Below are positions 7,336 to 15,601 of a DNA stretch of 64,000 bases, piece after piece. The number at the start of each line of letters is the position of its first letter. The first letter of the stretch is position 1. The position numbers were made by a program, and so were the translations under genes. The DNA is from Saccharopolyspora endophytica (GTDB lineage: Bacteria; Actinomycetota; Actinomycetes; Mycobacteriales; Pseudonocardiaceae), in NCBI RefSeq assembly GCF_018070075.1, contig NZ_JAGPXE010000009.1, positions 62,001 through 126,000 of the forward strand. The letters run 5' to 3'. The notes beneath the pieces were generated by a model. It saw nothing but the letters and a program-made list of their open reading frames with translations. It ran no database searches and was not told the DNA's origin.

Positions 7336-9290
7336 CGCAGACCTCCCGCCGCTCGACGGCCTTCCAGGATCGCCTCGTGCACGGTGCGGGGTGCGACGCA
7401 GTCGCCGATCCGCACGCCGTCGAGCCGCTGGTCCGGCAGCCGGTGTCCGCAGTGGACGACGGTGGCGGCCGGGCGCTGGCGGGTTTCGGCGGTGTGGACG
7501 TCCTCCAGGACGACGTGATCGGCCCGCACCTCGCGCAGCCGGGACCGCTTCTCCAACGACACCCCGGCCCACTGCAGGCGCGCGTTGGCGTCGGCGAGGT
7601 CTCCGGTGAGCGCGAGCTGCGTGCCCACGACCTGGTCCTGCGTCACGATCGCGGTCTCCACGCCCCGGCCCGCCAGCAGTTCGGCCACGCCGACGCCGAC
7701 GAAGTCCCCGACGGGATCGTGCACCACCACCGGCCCCTCGGGCGTCTCACCGCTGAGCGCCTCGACCACGTCGAGCACCACGCCCCCGTCGACCTTGAAA
7801 CCCCAGGGCCCCGGCACGGACCCGGTCGCCACCACGACCTCGCGACCGGTCACGTCCTCCGGTCCGGCCTCGACCCCGAGCCGCACCCGGACACCGAGCC
7901 GCCGCACCTCCGCCTCCAACCACTCGACGAGCCGCGCCACACGCCCCCGACCGGCGACCTCGGCCGCAACCCGCACCATCCCGCCCACCCGGTCCTCGCG
8001 CTCGACGACCTCCACGCTGCGACCCCGCAGGGCCAATACCCGAGCGGCCTCCAACCCCGCAGGCCCACCCCCGACCACCAGCACGGACTCCCGCCCCACC
8101 CCCGAACCGACCCGACCTCCACCAGTACCCCCACAACGGATTTCACTAGAAATCAGACCACCGACTTCAGTGGAAATCTGGGGGTGGGTTTTGGTGGGGG
8201 TCTGGGGATCGTCGGTCTCGTGGCCGGCTGAGGGGTTGACGATGCAGGTGACGATGGGGTTGCGGTTGTCGCGGACGTTGCACTTCTGGTTGCACAGCAC
8301 GCAGGGGCGGACCGTCGCGCCGGCGCGGACCTCGGTGACGAGGTCGGGATCGGCGATCTGCGCCCGGGTCATCTCGACCAGGTCCGCCACGCCGTCGTCG
8401 AGGGCTCGCTGGGCCTGCTCGGGGTCGACGACGCTGCCTTGCAGCACGACCGGGGTTCCCCCGGCGGCAACGCGGATCCCCGTGCAGAGGTCGATGTTGA
8501 AGCCCGGCTCGGTGTGCAGGTCGGGGCGGGTGGCCGAGGTGCCCATCGCTGAGCCCCGGACGACCGCCAGGTAGTCGACCGCGTCGCGGACGGACTCGAC
8601 GACGCCGACCGCGGCCTCCGGCGTGATGCCGGCCCACGGCGCGAGCTCGTCGCAGGACAGCCGCAGTCCGACCACGCCCTCCCCGACCGACTCGCGCACG
8701 GCGGCGAGGACCTCGCGCAGCAAGCGGGTGCGGTCGGTGCCGTAGTCGTCGGTGCGCTGGTTGGTCAGCCCGGACAGGAACTGCCGCAGCAGCGAGAACT
8801 GCCCGGCGTTGAGCTCGACCCCGTGCAGCCCGCTGCGCATCGCCTCGCGCGCCGCCGAGGCGAAACTCGCCACCAGCGCATCGATCTCGGCCTGCTCCAG
8901 CTCCACGGGCATCTCGCGGCTGGCGACGTCGGGCACCCGCGAGGGTGCCCACAGCACGGACTGCGAGAACGCCGAGGAACCCTGCGACCCGGAGTGCCCG
9001 AGCCCGGCGAGCACGACTGTCCCGTGCGGACGGCACGCCTCGGCCACGGCGGCCCAGCCCGGCCCGCAGCGCGAGGCCAGCGGAGCGCGTTCGTAGGGCC
9101 AGTCCGAGTCGTGCGCGCTCGCGATCTCGGTGACCAGCACACCGGCTCCACCGGCGGCGCGCGCCGCGTAGTAGCCGACGTGCCGGTCCGAGATGTCCCG
9201 ATCACGACCGAGGTTGGTCTCGTGCGGTCCGAACAGGACCCGAGACGGTGCCGTGCTCCGGCCGAGCAGGACCGGGTCGACGAGCCTCAC
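7332..9290 (-). CDS. Mycofactocin system FadH/OYE family oxidoreductase (first copy)
   Basis: A 652-residue paralogue of the following gene: OYE-type TIM barrel (FLSGLTNQRTDDYGTDR), 4Fe-4S motif CVLCNQKCNVRDNRNPIVTC, and a Rossmann domain starting VLVVGGGPAGLEAARVLALRG. GTG at 9290 overlaps the mftC stop (GTGA). It differs from copy 2 by a Thr/Pro/Gly-rich linker between the last cluster cysteine and the Rossmann domain: 53 residues against 22. The linker DNA carries two palindromic repeats (8139-8178). The barrel is more diverged than in copy 2, and the N-terminus lacks a canonical methionine. Probably a mycofactocin-linked oxidoreductase; substrate unknown. Confidence 0.84.
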   Translation of the reverse strand: MRLVDPVLLGRSTAPSRVLFGPHETNLGRDRDISDRHVGYYAARAAGGAGVLVTEIASAHDSDWPYERAPLASRCGPGWAAVAEACRPHGTVVLAGLGHSGSQGSSAFSQSVLWAPSRVPDVASREMPVELEQAEIDALVASFASAAREAMRSGLHGVELNAGQFSLLRQFLSGLTNQRTDDYGTDRTRLLREVLAAVRESVGEGVVGLRLSCDELAPWAGITPEAAVGVVESVRDAVDYLAVVRGSAMGTSATRPDLHTEPGFNIDLCTGIRVAAGGTPVVLQGSVVDPEQAQRALDDGVADLVEMTRAQIADPDLVTEVRAGATVRPCVLCNQKCNVRDNRNPIVTCIVNPSAGHETDDPQTPTKTHPQISTEVGGLISSEIRCGGTGGGRVGSGVGRESVLVVGGGPAGLEAARVLALRGRSVEVVEREDRVGGMVRVAAEVAGRGRVARLVEWLEAEVRRLGVRVRLGVEAGPEDVTGREVVVATGSVPGPWGFKVDGGVVLDVVEALSGETPEGPVVVHDPVGDFVGVGVAELLAGRGVETAIVTQDQVVGTQLALTGDLADANARLQWAGVSLEKRSRLREVRADHVVLEDVHTAETRQRPAATVVHCGHRLPDQRLDGVRIGDCVAPRTVHEAILEGRRAAGGLR

Positions 9291-10474
9291 AACCCGCTCA
9301 CCAGCGGAGACGAGTCGCACGGCTTCGCGGGGACGGCGGGCATGCCGAGCCCGACCTTGCGCCGCGAGGAGCGCGAGTGGTCCTGCGTCGCCTTGGGCAG
9401 CTCGTTCTTGTCCACGATGGACAGCGCGGACCGCCCGTGCCCCTGCACGCACTCGGGGTCGGGCCCGTCGAGCGGGAGCCCGGTGAAGAACTTCGCCGCC
9501 ATGCAGCCGCCCTGGCAGGCGTCGTAGTGCGAGCACGACGCGCACGCCCCCGCCGACTGCGGTTGCCGGAGGTCGTTGAACAGCTCCGATTCCCGCCACA
9601 CGCGGGCGAAACCGCCTTCCTCGCGGACGTTTCCGCCCTTGAACACGTCGTGGATGGCGAACGGGCACGCGTAGACGTCACCGACCGGGTCGATCAGGCA
9701 CACCACGCGGCCCGCGCCGCACAGGTTCAGCCCCGGCAGCGGGGTCGATCCCAGCGCGTTGAGGTGGAAGAACGAGTCACCGGTGAGCACCTGGTCGCCG
9801 CGGGCGACCAGCCAGTCGTAGATCTGCCGCTGCTGCGCGTCGGTGGGGTGCAGCTCGTCCCACACGTCGGCGCCGCGTCCGGACGGCCGCAGCCGGGTGA
9901 TGCGCAGCTGCGCGCCGAACCGGTCGGCGATGACCTTGAAGTCGTCGAGCTGGTCGACGTTCTGGCTGGTCATCACGACCGAGATCTTGAAATCGCGCAT
10001 GCCCGCGTCGGAGAGGTTCTGCAGCGCGGTCATCGCCATGTCGAACGATCCGGGTCCGCGCACCGCGTCGTTGACCTCGCGGGTCGCGCCGTCGAGGGAG
10101 ATCTGCACGTCGACGTAGTCGGTGGCGGCCAGGCGGCGTGCGCGTTCGGCGTCGATGCGCAGCCCGTTGGTGGAGAACTTGACCCCGACCTGGTGGTCGA
10201 TGGCGTAGTCGAGGAGTTCCCAGAAGTCCGGGCGCACGGTGGGTTCACCGCCGCCGACGTTGACGTAGAAGACCTGCATGCGTTGCAGCTCGTCGATGAC
10301 CGCCTTCATCTCTGCGGTGGAGAGCTCGTTCGGGTCGCGCCGCCCGGAGGAGGACAGGCAGTGCTCGCAGGCCAGGTTGCAGGCGTAGGTCCACTCCCAC
10401 GTCAGGCAGATCGGGGCGTCGAGTCCGCCCTTGAACTGCTCCACGAGCGCGGGAACCGGTGCTGTGGTGGTCAT
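9287..10474 (-). CDS. mftC: Mycofactocin maturase MftC (radical SAM/SPASM)
   Basis: A 395-residue radical SAM enzyme that oxidatively decarboxylates and cyclises the C-terminal Val-Tyr of MftA. The SAM-cluster motif CNLACEHC is at residues 32-39. The SAM-binding GGGEPT motif follows at about residue 74. The C-terminal SPASM region is Cys-rich (LNLCGAGRVVC, VYACPFAIHD, CASCSHYDACQGGCMAAKFF, PECVQGHG). ATG at 10474 lies 109 nt downstream of the mftB stop. Genomic position after mftA and mftB and the full cysteine set make this a high-confidence call. Confidence 0.97.
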   Translation of the reverse strand: MTTTAPVPALVEQFKGGLDAPICLTWEWTYACNLACEHCLSSSGRRDPNELSTAEMKAVIDELQRMQVFYVNVGGGEPTVRPDFWELLDYAIDHQVGVKFSTNGLRIDAERARRLAATDYVDVQISLDGATREVNDAVRGPGSFDMAMTALQNLSDAGMRDFKISVVMTSQNVDQLDDFKVIADRFGAQLRITRLRPSGRGADVWDELHPTDAQQRQIYDWLVARGDQVLTGDSFFHLNALGSTPLPGLNLCGAGRVVCLIDPVGDVYACPFAIHDVFKGGNVREEGGFARVWRESELFNDLRQPQSAGACASCSHYDACQGGCMAAKFFTGLPLDGPDPECVQGHGRSALSIVDKNELPKATQDHSRSSRRKVGLGMPAVPAKPCDSSPLVSGL

Positions 10475-10583
10475 TGCAGGCTCACTTCCAACGGGACTTC
10501 GTCGTCGACATTGGGTGGCAGGGGTTTCTCAACGCGGCGAAGCGCTCAGGGGCAGGACTCGTCCGGCATCGCCTCGACGAACT

Positions 10584-10874
10584 TCACTCCTGCGGGCGGA
10601 TCATGTCGGAGGCGGCCAGGGAGGCGAGTGCTGTGCGGAACTGCGGGCGGCGCTGCTCGGGAATGCGCGCCAGCGCCTCTTCGACGCTGGCGTGCTCGTC
10701 GAGCTCGCGGACCAGTTCCACCAGTTCGGGAACCTTCAGGAACGACAGCTTCCGGTTGCCGAAGTGGTACGCGAGCGCCCCGAAGGGTTCGGGGCGCAGC
10801 GCGACCTGCGGATTCAACCGGTAGCCGCGGCTGATGTCGAACTCCGCGGCGGCCACGATCAGTAGACCCCGCAC
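10584..10874 (-). CDS. mftB: Mycofactocin RRE chaperone MftB
   Basis: A 96-residue peptide-recognition (RRE, PqqD-like) protein that presents MftA to MftC. Diagnostic block: NPQVALRPEPFGALAYHFGN followed by RKLSFLKVPELVELV. ATG at 10874 overlaps the end of mftA by 16 bp; a downstream GTG at 10856 would avoid the overlap and is an alternative start. The tight mftA-mftB arrangement implies coupled synthesis of the precursor and its binding partner. Confidence 0.95.
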   Translation of the reverse strand: MRGLLIVAAAEFDISRGYRLNPQVALRPEPFGALAYHFGNRKLSFLKVPELVELVRELDEHASVEEALARIPEQRRPQFRTALASLAASDMIRPQE

Positions 10875-10963
10875 ATCCCGTCGATGGAGACCTCCTCGAC
10901 CAGGAGTTCCTCCTCGACGACGGGCTCGTTTCCGGTGCTCTGTTCGATCTGCTGGTCAGCCAT
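10859..10963 (-). CDS. mftA: Mycofactocin precursor peptide MftA
   Basis: A 34-residue ribosomal precursor, too short for routine gene finding. It starts MADQQIEQ, has an acidic middle (EEELLVEEV) and ends with the invariant core IDGMCGVY directly before TGA. The final Val-Tyr becomes the redox-active moiety of mycofactocin. ATG at 10963 has a strong GAGGAGC Shine-Dalgarno about 6 nt upstream. A longer upstream frame exists but lacks a plausible start near mftR. It is the first gene of the minus-strand operon. Confidence 0.97.
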   Translation of the reverse strand: MADQQIEQSTGNEPVVEEELLVEEVSIDGMCGVY

Positions 10964-10978
10964 GCGATGCTCCTCACA

Positions 10979-10999
10979 GTGTCGAGCTACCATCGACAC
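10979..10999. promoter_or_regulatory. 21-bp inverted repeat in the mftA/mftR intergenic region, candidate MftR operator
   Basis: Perfect 7-bp arms GTGTCGA and TCGACAC flank a 7-bp spacer. It lies 15 bp upstream of the mftA start, over the likely transcription start, between the divergent mftA and mftR genes. TetR-family regulators bind such palindromes, so this is the best operator candidate for MftR. A possible minus-strand promoter is -35 TTGTGA (11022-11027) and -10 TACCGT (10998-11003) with an 18-bp spacer. Binding is inferred. Confidence 0.55.
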
Positions 11000-11005
11000 G
11001 GTATT

Positions 11006-11018
11006 TGCACCGAGTGCA
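11006..11018. promoter_or_regulatory. Second inverted repeat upstream of mftA (TGCAC-CGA-GTGCA)
   Basis: A perfect 5-3-5 palindrome lying in the spacer of the proposed mftA promoter, 7 bp from the longer 21-bp palindrome. It may be a second MftR site or the site of another regulator of the divergent pair. Short length keeps confidence low. Confidence 0.35.
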
Positions 11019-11045
11019 TTTTCACAAGACGTGGAGCGGGATCCG

Positions 11046-11651
11046 TTGCGGCATGACACATCTGGAGTACAGCGAACGGGTGGGCGCCGAAAGGTCACCA
11101 CCGCAGCGGAACTGGAGCAGGTCGCCTTCGACCTCTTCGACGAACAGGGCTTCGAACGCACCACGGTCACCGACATCGCGGCCGCCGCCGGCATCGCGCG
11201 GCGCACGTTCTTCCACTACTTCCCGTCGAAGAACGACATCCCGTGGGGCGACTTCGACGCGGGCCTGGAGCGGATGCGCGCCGAGTTCCGCGCGCTGCCG
11301 GGCGATCTCCCGCTGATGGACGCGGTGCGGCACTGCCTCGTGGAGTTCAACCGGGTCCCGGACGAGAAGGCCCCCGACCACCGCAGGCGGATGCGGCTGA
11401 TCCTGGGAGTGCCCGCGCTGCAAGCGCATTCGACGCTGCGCTTCGAGGCCTGGCGCGAGGTGGTGGCCGAATACGTCGGCCACCGCCTCGGCCAGCCGTC
11501 AACCGCGCTGACCCCGCAGACCATCGCGCACGCGACGCTGGGCGTGGCGCTGTCGGCGTACCAGCACTGGCTAGATCATCCCGAGCAGGACCTCTCGGGC
11601 CTGCTCGACGCGGCGATGCGCGAACTCGCGCTCGCGCACACCGCTCAGTAG
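11046..11651 (+). CDS. mftR: Mycofactocin system TetR-family regulator MftR
   Basis: About 201 residues. The N-terminal helix-turn-helix reads FDLFDEQGFERTTVTDIAAA and continues AGIARRTFFHYFPSKNDIPW, the pattern of MftR regulators. The C-terminal ligand domain is helical. The family responds to long-chain acyl-CoAs and represses the mft operon. The start is uncertain: no ATG lies outside mftA in this frame. TTG at 11046 has GGAG 9 nt upstream; GTG at 11031 is an alternative. It is divergent from mftA and its last 7 bp overlap the end of the convergent alcohol dehydrogenase gene. Confidence 0.88.
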   Translation: MRHDTSGVQRTGGRRKVTTAAELEQVAFDLFDEQGFERTTVTDIAAAAGIARRTFFHYFPSKNDIPWGDFDAGLERMRAEFRALPGDLPLMDAVRHCLVEFNRVPDEKAPDHRRRMRLILGVPALQAHSTLRFEAWREVVAEYVGHRLGQPSTALTPQTIAHATLGVALSAYQHWLDHPEQDLSGLLDAAMRELALAHTAQ

Positions 11652-12769
11652 TCGGCGTCGGTGTAGCGGATCAGGCCGCGCAGGTTCTTGCCGGCCATCA
11701 TGTCGGCGTAGCCGGTGTTGATGTCCTCCAGCTTGTACTCGGTGGTGATCAGCTCGTCGAGCTTGAGGGTGCCGTTGCGGTAGTGCTCCAGCAGTCGCGG
11801 GATCTGGGTGCGCGGGCTGACCCCGCCGAAGATCGCGCCCTGCAACCGCTTCTGCAGCAGGGTGAGCTCGAACAAGCTCACCTGGGCGTCGATCTGATCG
11901 GCCCGCCCCATGCCGGTGACCACGACCTGACCGCCCTTCTTGGTCATCGACAACGCCGGCTGCAGGTGCTCACCGGTGGTCTCGCCGATGCAGATCAGCA
12001 CGCTGTCGGCCAGCTGACCCCAGGTCAGCTCCCCGACCGCTTCGTGCGCCTCGGCCATCGAGGCGAAGGAGTGCGTGGCGCCGAGCTCCTCGGCCTTGGT
12101 CCGCTTGAACTCCACCGGGTCCACGGCCACGACGTAGCGCGCACCCGCCGCCGCGGCTCCCTGCACGGCGTTGATGCCGACGCCACCGCAGCCCACGACG
12201 ACCACGGTGTCACCGGTGCGCGTCTCGCCGATCTCGGTGGCCGTCCCCCAGCCCGTCGACACGCCGCAGCCCAGCAGCGCGGCCTTCTCCAGCGGGATGT
12301 CCTTCTCGATGGTGAGCACCGACGCCTGGTTGACCGTCACGTACGGCGCGAAGGTGCCCAGCAGGCACATCGGCGCGGCGGGCTTGCCCTGGTAGGAGAT
12401 GCGGTGACCCCCGGAGATCGCCTCTCCGGACAGCAGGCCCGCGCCTGCGTCGCAGAGGTTCTGCATCCCCTTCGCGCACGCGCGACACCGGCCGCAGCCG
12501 GGGATGAAGGTCAGCACCACGTGGTCGCCTTCCTCGATCCCGGTGACCCCGGCACCCACCTTGGTGACCACACCGGCACCTTCGTGCCCACCGACGGCGG
12601 GGTAGATCGCCATCGGGGTGGCGCCGGTCCGCAGGTGCTCGTCCGAGTGGCACAGGCCCGAGGCCGCGAGCCTCACCTGCACTTCGCCCTCGATCGGATC
12701 GCCCAGTTCGATCTCTTCGATTTCCCAGTCTTTGCCCGGCTCGTGCAGGATCGCGGCCTTCGTCTTCAT
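11645..12769 (-). CDS. NDMA-dependent (mycofactocin-dependent) alcohol dehydrogenase
   Basis: A 374-residue zinc-dependent medium-chain alcohol dehydrogenase with tightly bound NAD. Catalytic Zn ligands are in GLCHSDEH and GGHEGAG. The structural Zn site is CGRCRACAKGMQNLC. The NAD-binding motif is GCGGVGINAVQGA. Such enzymes oxidise primary alcohols with the artificial acceptor NDMA in vitro and mycofactocin in vivo. ATG at 12769 has GAGGAG 6 nt upstream. It sits beside mftR, convergent with it, outside the main operon, which fits a client of the cofactor. Confidence 0.92.
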   Translation of the reverse strand: MKTKAAILHEPGKDWEIEEIELGDPIEGEVQVRLAASGLCHSDEHLRTGATPMAIYPAVGGHEGAGVVTKVGAGVTGIEEGDHVVLTFIPGCGRCRACAKGMQNLCDAGAGLLSGEAISGGHRISYQGKPAAPMCLLGTFAPYVTVNQASVLTIEKDIPLEKAALLGCGVSTGWGTATEIGETRTGDTVVVVGCGGVGINAVQGAAAAGARYVVAVDPVEFKRTKAEELGATHSFASMAEAHEAVGELTWGQLADSVLICIGETTGEHLQPALSMTKKGGQVVVTGMGRADQIDAQVSLFELTLLQKRLQGAIFGGVSPRTQIPRLLEHYRNGTLKLDELITTEYKLEDINTGYADMMAGKNLRGLIRYTDADY

Positions 12770-12834
12770 AACCACTCCTCGTCGAGTGCGGAAGAACATG
12801 CGCATCCGAGAATGAGAACCCGGTCACACCGAAG

Positions 12835-13674
12835 TCAATGCCGCGATCGAACGATCAGCAGCGGTGCCGGTGTGTGGTGGATCAGCTTGTGGCTGGTCGA
12901 GCCCAGGTGAGCGCCCGCGACACCACCACGACCGTGCGCGCCCACGACGACCAGTTGCGCCTCGGTCGAGTGATTGATCAGCGCCGCCACCGGGGAGCCG
13001 CGCCCCACGATCCGCTCGACCTCGACGCCGGGGAACCGCTCCCGCCAGCCGGCCATGACCTCGGCGAGGAAGCGCTGCTCCTGCTCCGCGACCTCCTCGC
13101 TCGGCAACCTGCTGCGCAGCCACTTCAGGTCGATGCCGACGATCTCCCAGGTGTGCACCACGTGCAGCGGTTCGCCGAGCGTGTCGGCCAGCCGGAAGGC
13201 CTGCGCGAGCACCGGCGCGGCGGATTCGGCGTCGTCCACACCGGCCACGATCGGGCCGGCCGTCGGGAACGTGGGCGGGTCGCCGACGTCCGGCACGACC
13301 GCGACCGAGCCGAGCGCGTGCGCGGCGACCTTGACCGCGACCGCACCCGCCAGCAGGCCGGTGAACCCGCCGAAGCCCCGGTCGCCGACCACCAGCAGCT
13401 CGGCGGCGGCGGACTCGGCGACGAGCACCCGCTCGGGCGGACCCGGGATCGCCGCGGAGGTCACGTCGACGTCGGGCTGGTCGGACCGGACGCGCTCGGC
13501 GGCGTCGGCGAGCCAGTGGGCGACCTGCGCGCGCACGTGCTCCTCGCCCGGATGTGCGGTCGGGTCGGCGTAGACGATCCGCAGGCCGCAGCCGCGCCGC
13601 GCCGCCTCGCGCGCCGCCCAGGCCGCGGCGTTGCGCGCCACCGCCGAACCGTCGACTCCCACCACGACGTTCAT
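12835..13674 (-). CDS. Tandem-domain universal stress protein
   Basis: 279 residues made of two UspA domains. Each ends in the ATP-binding Gly-rich signature: VVGDRGFGGFTGLLAG in the first and VVGAHGRGGVAGAHLGS in the second. ATG at 13674 starts MNVVVGVDGS, the usual first strand. Gene lies downstream of the metallophosphoesterase, with a 10-bp-stem hairpin between them. Actinobacterial tandem USPs are often linked to redox or dormancy responses; no regulator site is visible here. Confidence 0.92.
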   Translation of the reverse strand: MNVVVGVDGSAVARNAAAWAAREAARRGCGLRIVYADPTAHPGEEHVRAQVAHWLADAAERVRSDQPDVDVTSAAIPGPPERVLVAESAAAELLVVGDRGFGGFTGLLAGAVAVKVAAHALGSVAVVPDVGDPPTFPTAGPIVAGVDDAESAAPVLAQAFRLADTLGEPLHVVHTWEIVGIDLKWLRSRLPSEEVAEQEQRFLAEVMAGWRERFPGVEVERIVGRGSPVAALINHSTEAQLVVVGAHGRGGVAGAHLGSTSHKLIHHTPAPLLIVRSRH

Positions 13675-13725
13675 CACGGCCTCCCCGGTCGTCCCCGTTC
13701 CAGGGTCGTCGACCGGGGCGCGACG

Positions 13726-13751
13726 CGCCTGCCGGATCAGACCGGCAGGCG
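13726..13751 (-). terminator. Hairpin at the end of the metallophosphoesterase gene
   Basis: Perfect 10-bp stem (CGCCTGCCGG / CCGGCAGGCG) with a 6-nt loop that contains the metallophosphoesterase stop codon. There is no U-tract, as is usual in high-GC actinomycetes. Likely an attenuating terminator between this gene and the universal stress gene. Confidence 0.5.
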
Positions 13752-15419
13752 ACCCGGGACGAGCAGTTCGGTGTTGCGGTCGGTGTAGGAGCCGAGCCGG
13801 CTCAGGTCGGTGTGCGGGTCGTTGAACGACAGCTCCCGGTACAGCGCGGCCAGCCCGGCGGGCGAGCGGTCGTCGTAGTCGGCCTGGTAGGGGCTGTCGG
13901 CCTCGATCAAGGTCGTGAACAGCGACAACGTGCCGTCGCGGTTGTCGGCGATCTCGATGGTCCTGGCCAGCTGCGGGAAGTCGACGTGCGACGCGGTGTT
14001 GATCTCCCAGAAGCCGCGTTCGGGCTCGTCGGCGGCGTGCGGCGTGATGGTGTTGCGGTGGGTGTGGCCGTTGACCCAGGCCAGCACGTTGGGGAACCGC
14101 TGGAGCAGCCGGACCACGCCGTCCCCGCCCACGCGGGCCTCGCCGGGTGAGCGGAAGTCGGGCCACAGGGCGGTCATCGTGTCCGAGGTGTGGTGGCTGA
14201 ACAGCACGAACAGCTCGTCGGTGGCGTCCCGGCTCTGCTCGCGGCCGAGCTCGTCGTAGTAGGTGGAGCTGCCCCGGGTCAGCACGTCCTGCAACCACCG
14301 GTACTGGGTCAACCCGATCGAGCCCTCCGCCAGACCGGCGGTGTTGGTGCTGTCCATCGCGATCCCGGTGACGCCCGGGGCGATGCGGAAGGTGTAGTAC
14401 GGCTTGGGATCCGCGGAGTCGAACCCGTGGCCGATCGGTCCTGGCCCGGTGTTGGCCTCGTCGAGGTGAGCGGCGATGAACTGCTCGGTGGTGAAGGGGT
14501 GCCGCCGCTCGTCGGGCGTCACGGTGCGCACGATGGTGTTGCCGTCGAGCACCATCCGGCCCGACGCCTCCCGCGTGCCGTGCAGCATCTCGGCGACGGC
14601 GGCGGCCTCCCGCTCATCGCGCCCGATGATCTTGCGGTCGCCGGTGTACCAGTCGTTGACGCGCGGGATGACCTGGTCGGCCAGGGTTCCCATGACGCTG
14701 TTGTCGTGGTTGCCGAACACGGCGTACCACGGGATGTCCAGACCGGGGCTGGCGAAGGGCTGGAGCGCGTCGGTCAGCAGCCCGGGGAGCACGGGGAACC
14801 CGGCCTCGCGGAAGCGGTCCTCGACACCGCCTTCGGGGTGCCAGTACAGCGGGTCGCCGGAGTCCTGGACCCCTTCGTAGTGGGCGGCGCCGGTGTTCTG
14901 CGCGATCCGCCCTCCGTTGAGGACGGCGAAGTACCAGTCGAGCTCGGCGAACTCGTGGTTGTCGGTGCTGTCACCGGTGGTGATCATGAAGTCCATCGGC
15001 GCCCCGGTGACCGGGCCGGTGCGCAGCGCGTTGACCCGCTGCACCAGGTGCGCGGCGGCCAGCGCGCCCAGCGTCTCCTGCGGCCGGAACGCCCCACCGG
15101 CCAGCGGGTGCAGGTACTCGAAGCGGGCCGGGCTCTGCGCGTCGGTCACGTGCAGGTCGGTGAACTGGGTGAACGCGGTGATCGGAACCCGCCGGTCGAC
15201 CCGGCCCGGGTCGGCCACTGCGAGCTCGGTCCGCACGACCTGCGGCCAGCCCGGTCCGGCGATCAGCCGCCGGTAGCCCTCGCCCCCGGAAGCGGGTTGC
15301 GCGGCCCCCTCCAAGGTCGTTCGGGCTGGTCGGGGGCTCGCGGAAGCGGAGCCGACGCCCAGTGCCATGCCCGTGATGCCCGCGGCCAGCATGAAGCCGC
15401 GCCTGCTCAAGTCCGCCAT
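13737..15419 (-). CDS. Tat-exported metallophosphoesterase (TIGR03767-like)
   Basis: 560 residues. N-terminal twin-arginine signal LSRRGFMLAAGITGMALGVG starts a few residues after ATG at 15419, then an Ala-Ser cleavage region. The calcineurin-like phosphoesterase core has TQFTDLHV (DxH), TTGDSTDN, AVFGNHDN (GNHD) and VNGHTHRNT (GHTH), so all metal-ligand motifs are present. Exported substrate unknown. An ATG 45 bp further upstream is possible, but the Tat signal favours 15419. TatA and TatC are encoded later in the same window. Confidence 0.88.
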   Translation of the reverse strand: MADLSRRGFMLAAGITGMALGVGSASASPRPARTTLEGAAQPASGGEGYRRLIAGPGWPQVVRTELAVADPGRVDRRVPITAFTQFTDLHVTDAQSPARFEYLHPLAGGAFRPQETLGALAAAHLVQRVNALRTGPVTGAPMDFMITTGDSTDNHEFAELDWYFAVLNGGRIAQNTGAAHYEGVQDSGDPLYWHPEGGVEDRFREAGFPVLPGLLTDALQPFASPGLDIPWYAVFGNHDNSVMGTLADQVIPRVNDWYTGDRKIIGRDEREAAAVAEMLHGTREASGRMVLDGNTIVRTVTPDERRHPFTTEQFIAAHLDEANTGPGPIGHGFDSADPKPYYTFRIAPGVTGIAMDSTNTAGLAEGSIGLTQYRWLQDVLTRGSSTYYDELGREQSRDATDELFVLFSHHTSDTMTALWPDFRSPGEARVGGDGVVRLLQRFPNVLAWVNGHTHRNTITPHAADEPERGFWEINTASHVDFPQLARTIEIADNRDGTLSLFTTLIEADSPYQADYDDRSPAGLAALYRELSFNDPHTDLSRLGSYTDRNTELLVPGRLPV

Positions 15420-15601
15420 ACCCAGTCCTCTGATCGCGCCGGAACTGATCAGAAAATCTTTCATGTTTGGCGGATGCGGAACACCTCAGTTCAGGTGAAA
15501 ACCCGGGAAACAACACTCGAACGGCTCAGCCGAGGTCACTTGCGCGCGCCGTCAGCACCACCCGCGCAGCTCTTGCCGCCGGGCGAACGACAGCCCGGCC
15601 A

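Noticed and set aside
10475..10583. Possible extra small gene between mftB and mftC.
   Set aside because: No start, Shine-Dalgarno or conserved peptide; the stretch is only 109 bp and has no hairpin worth calling.
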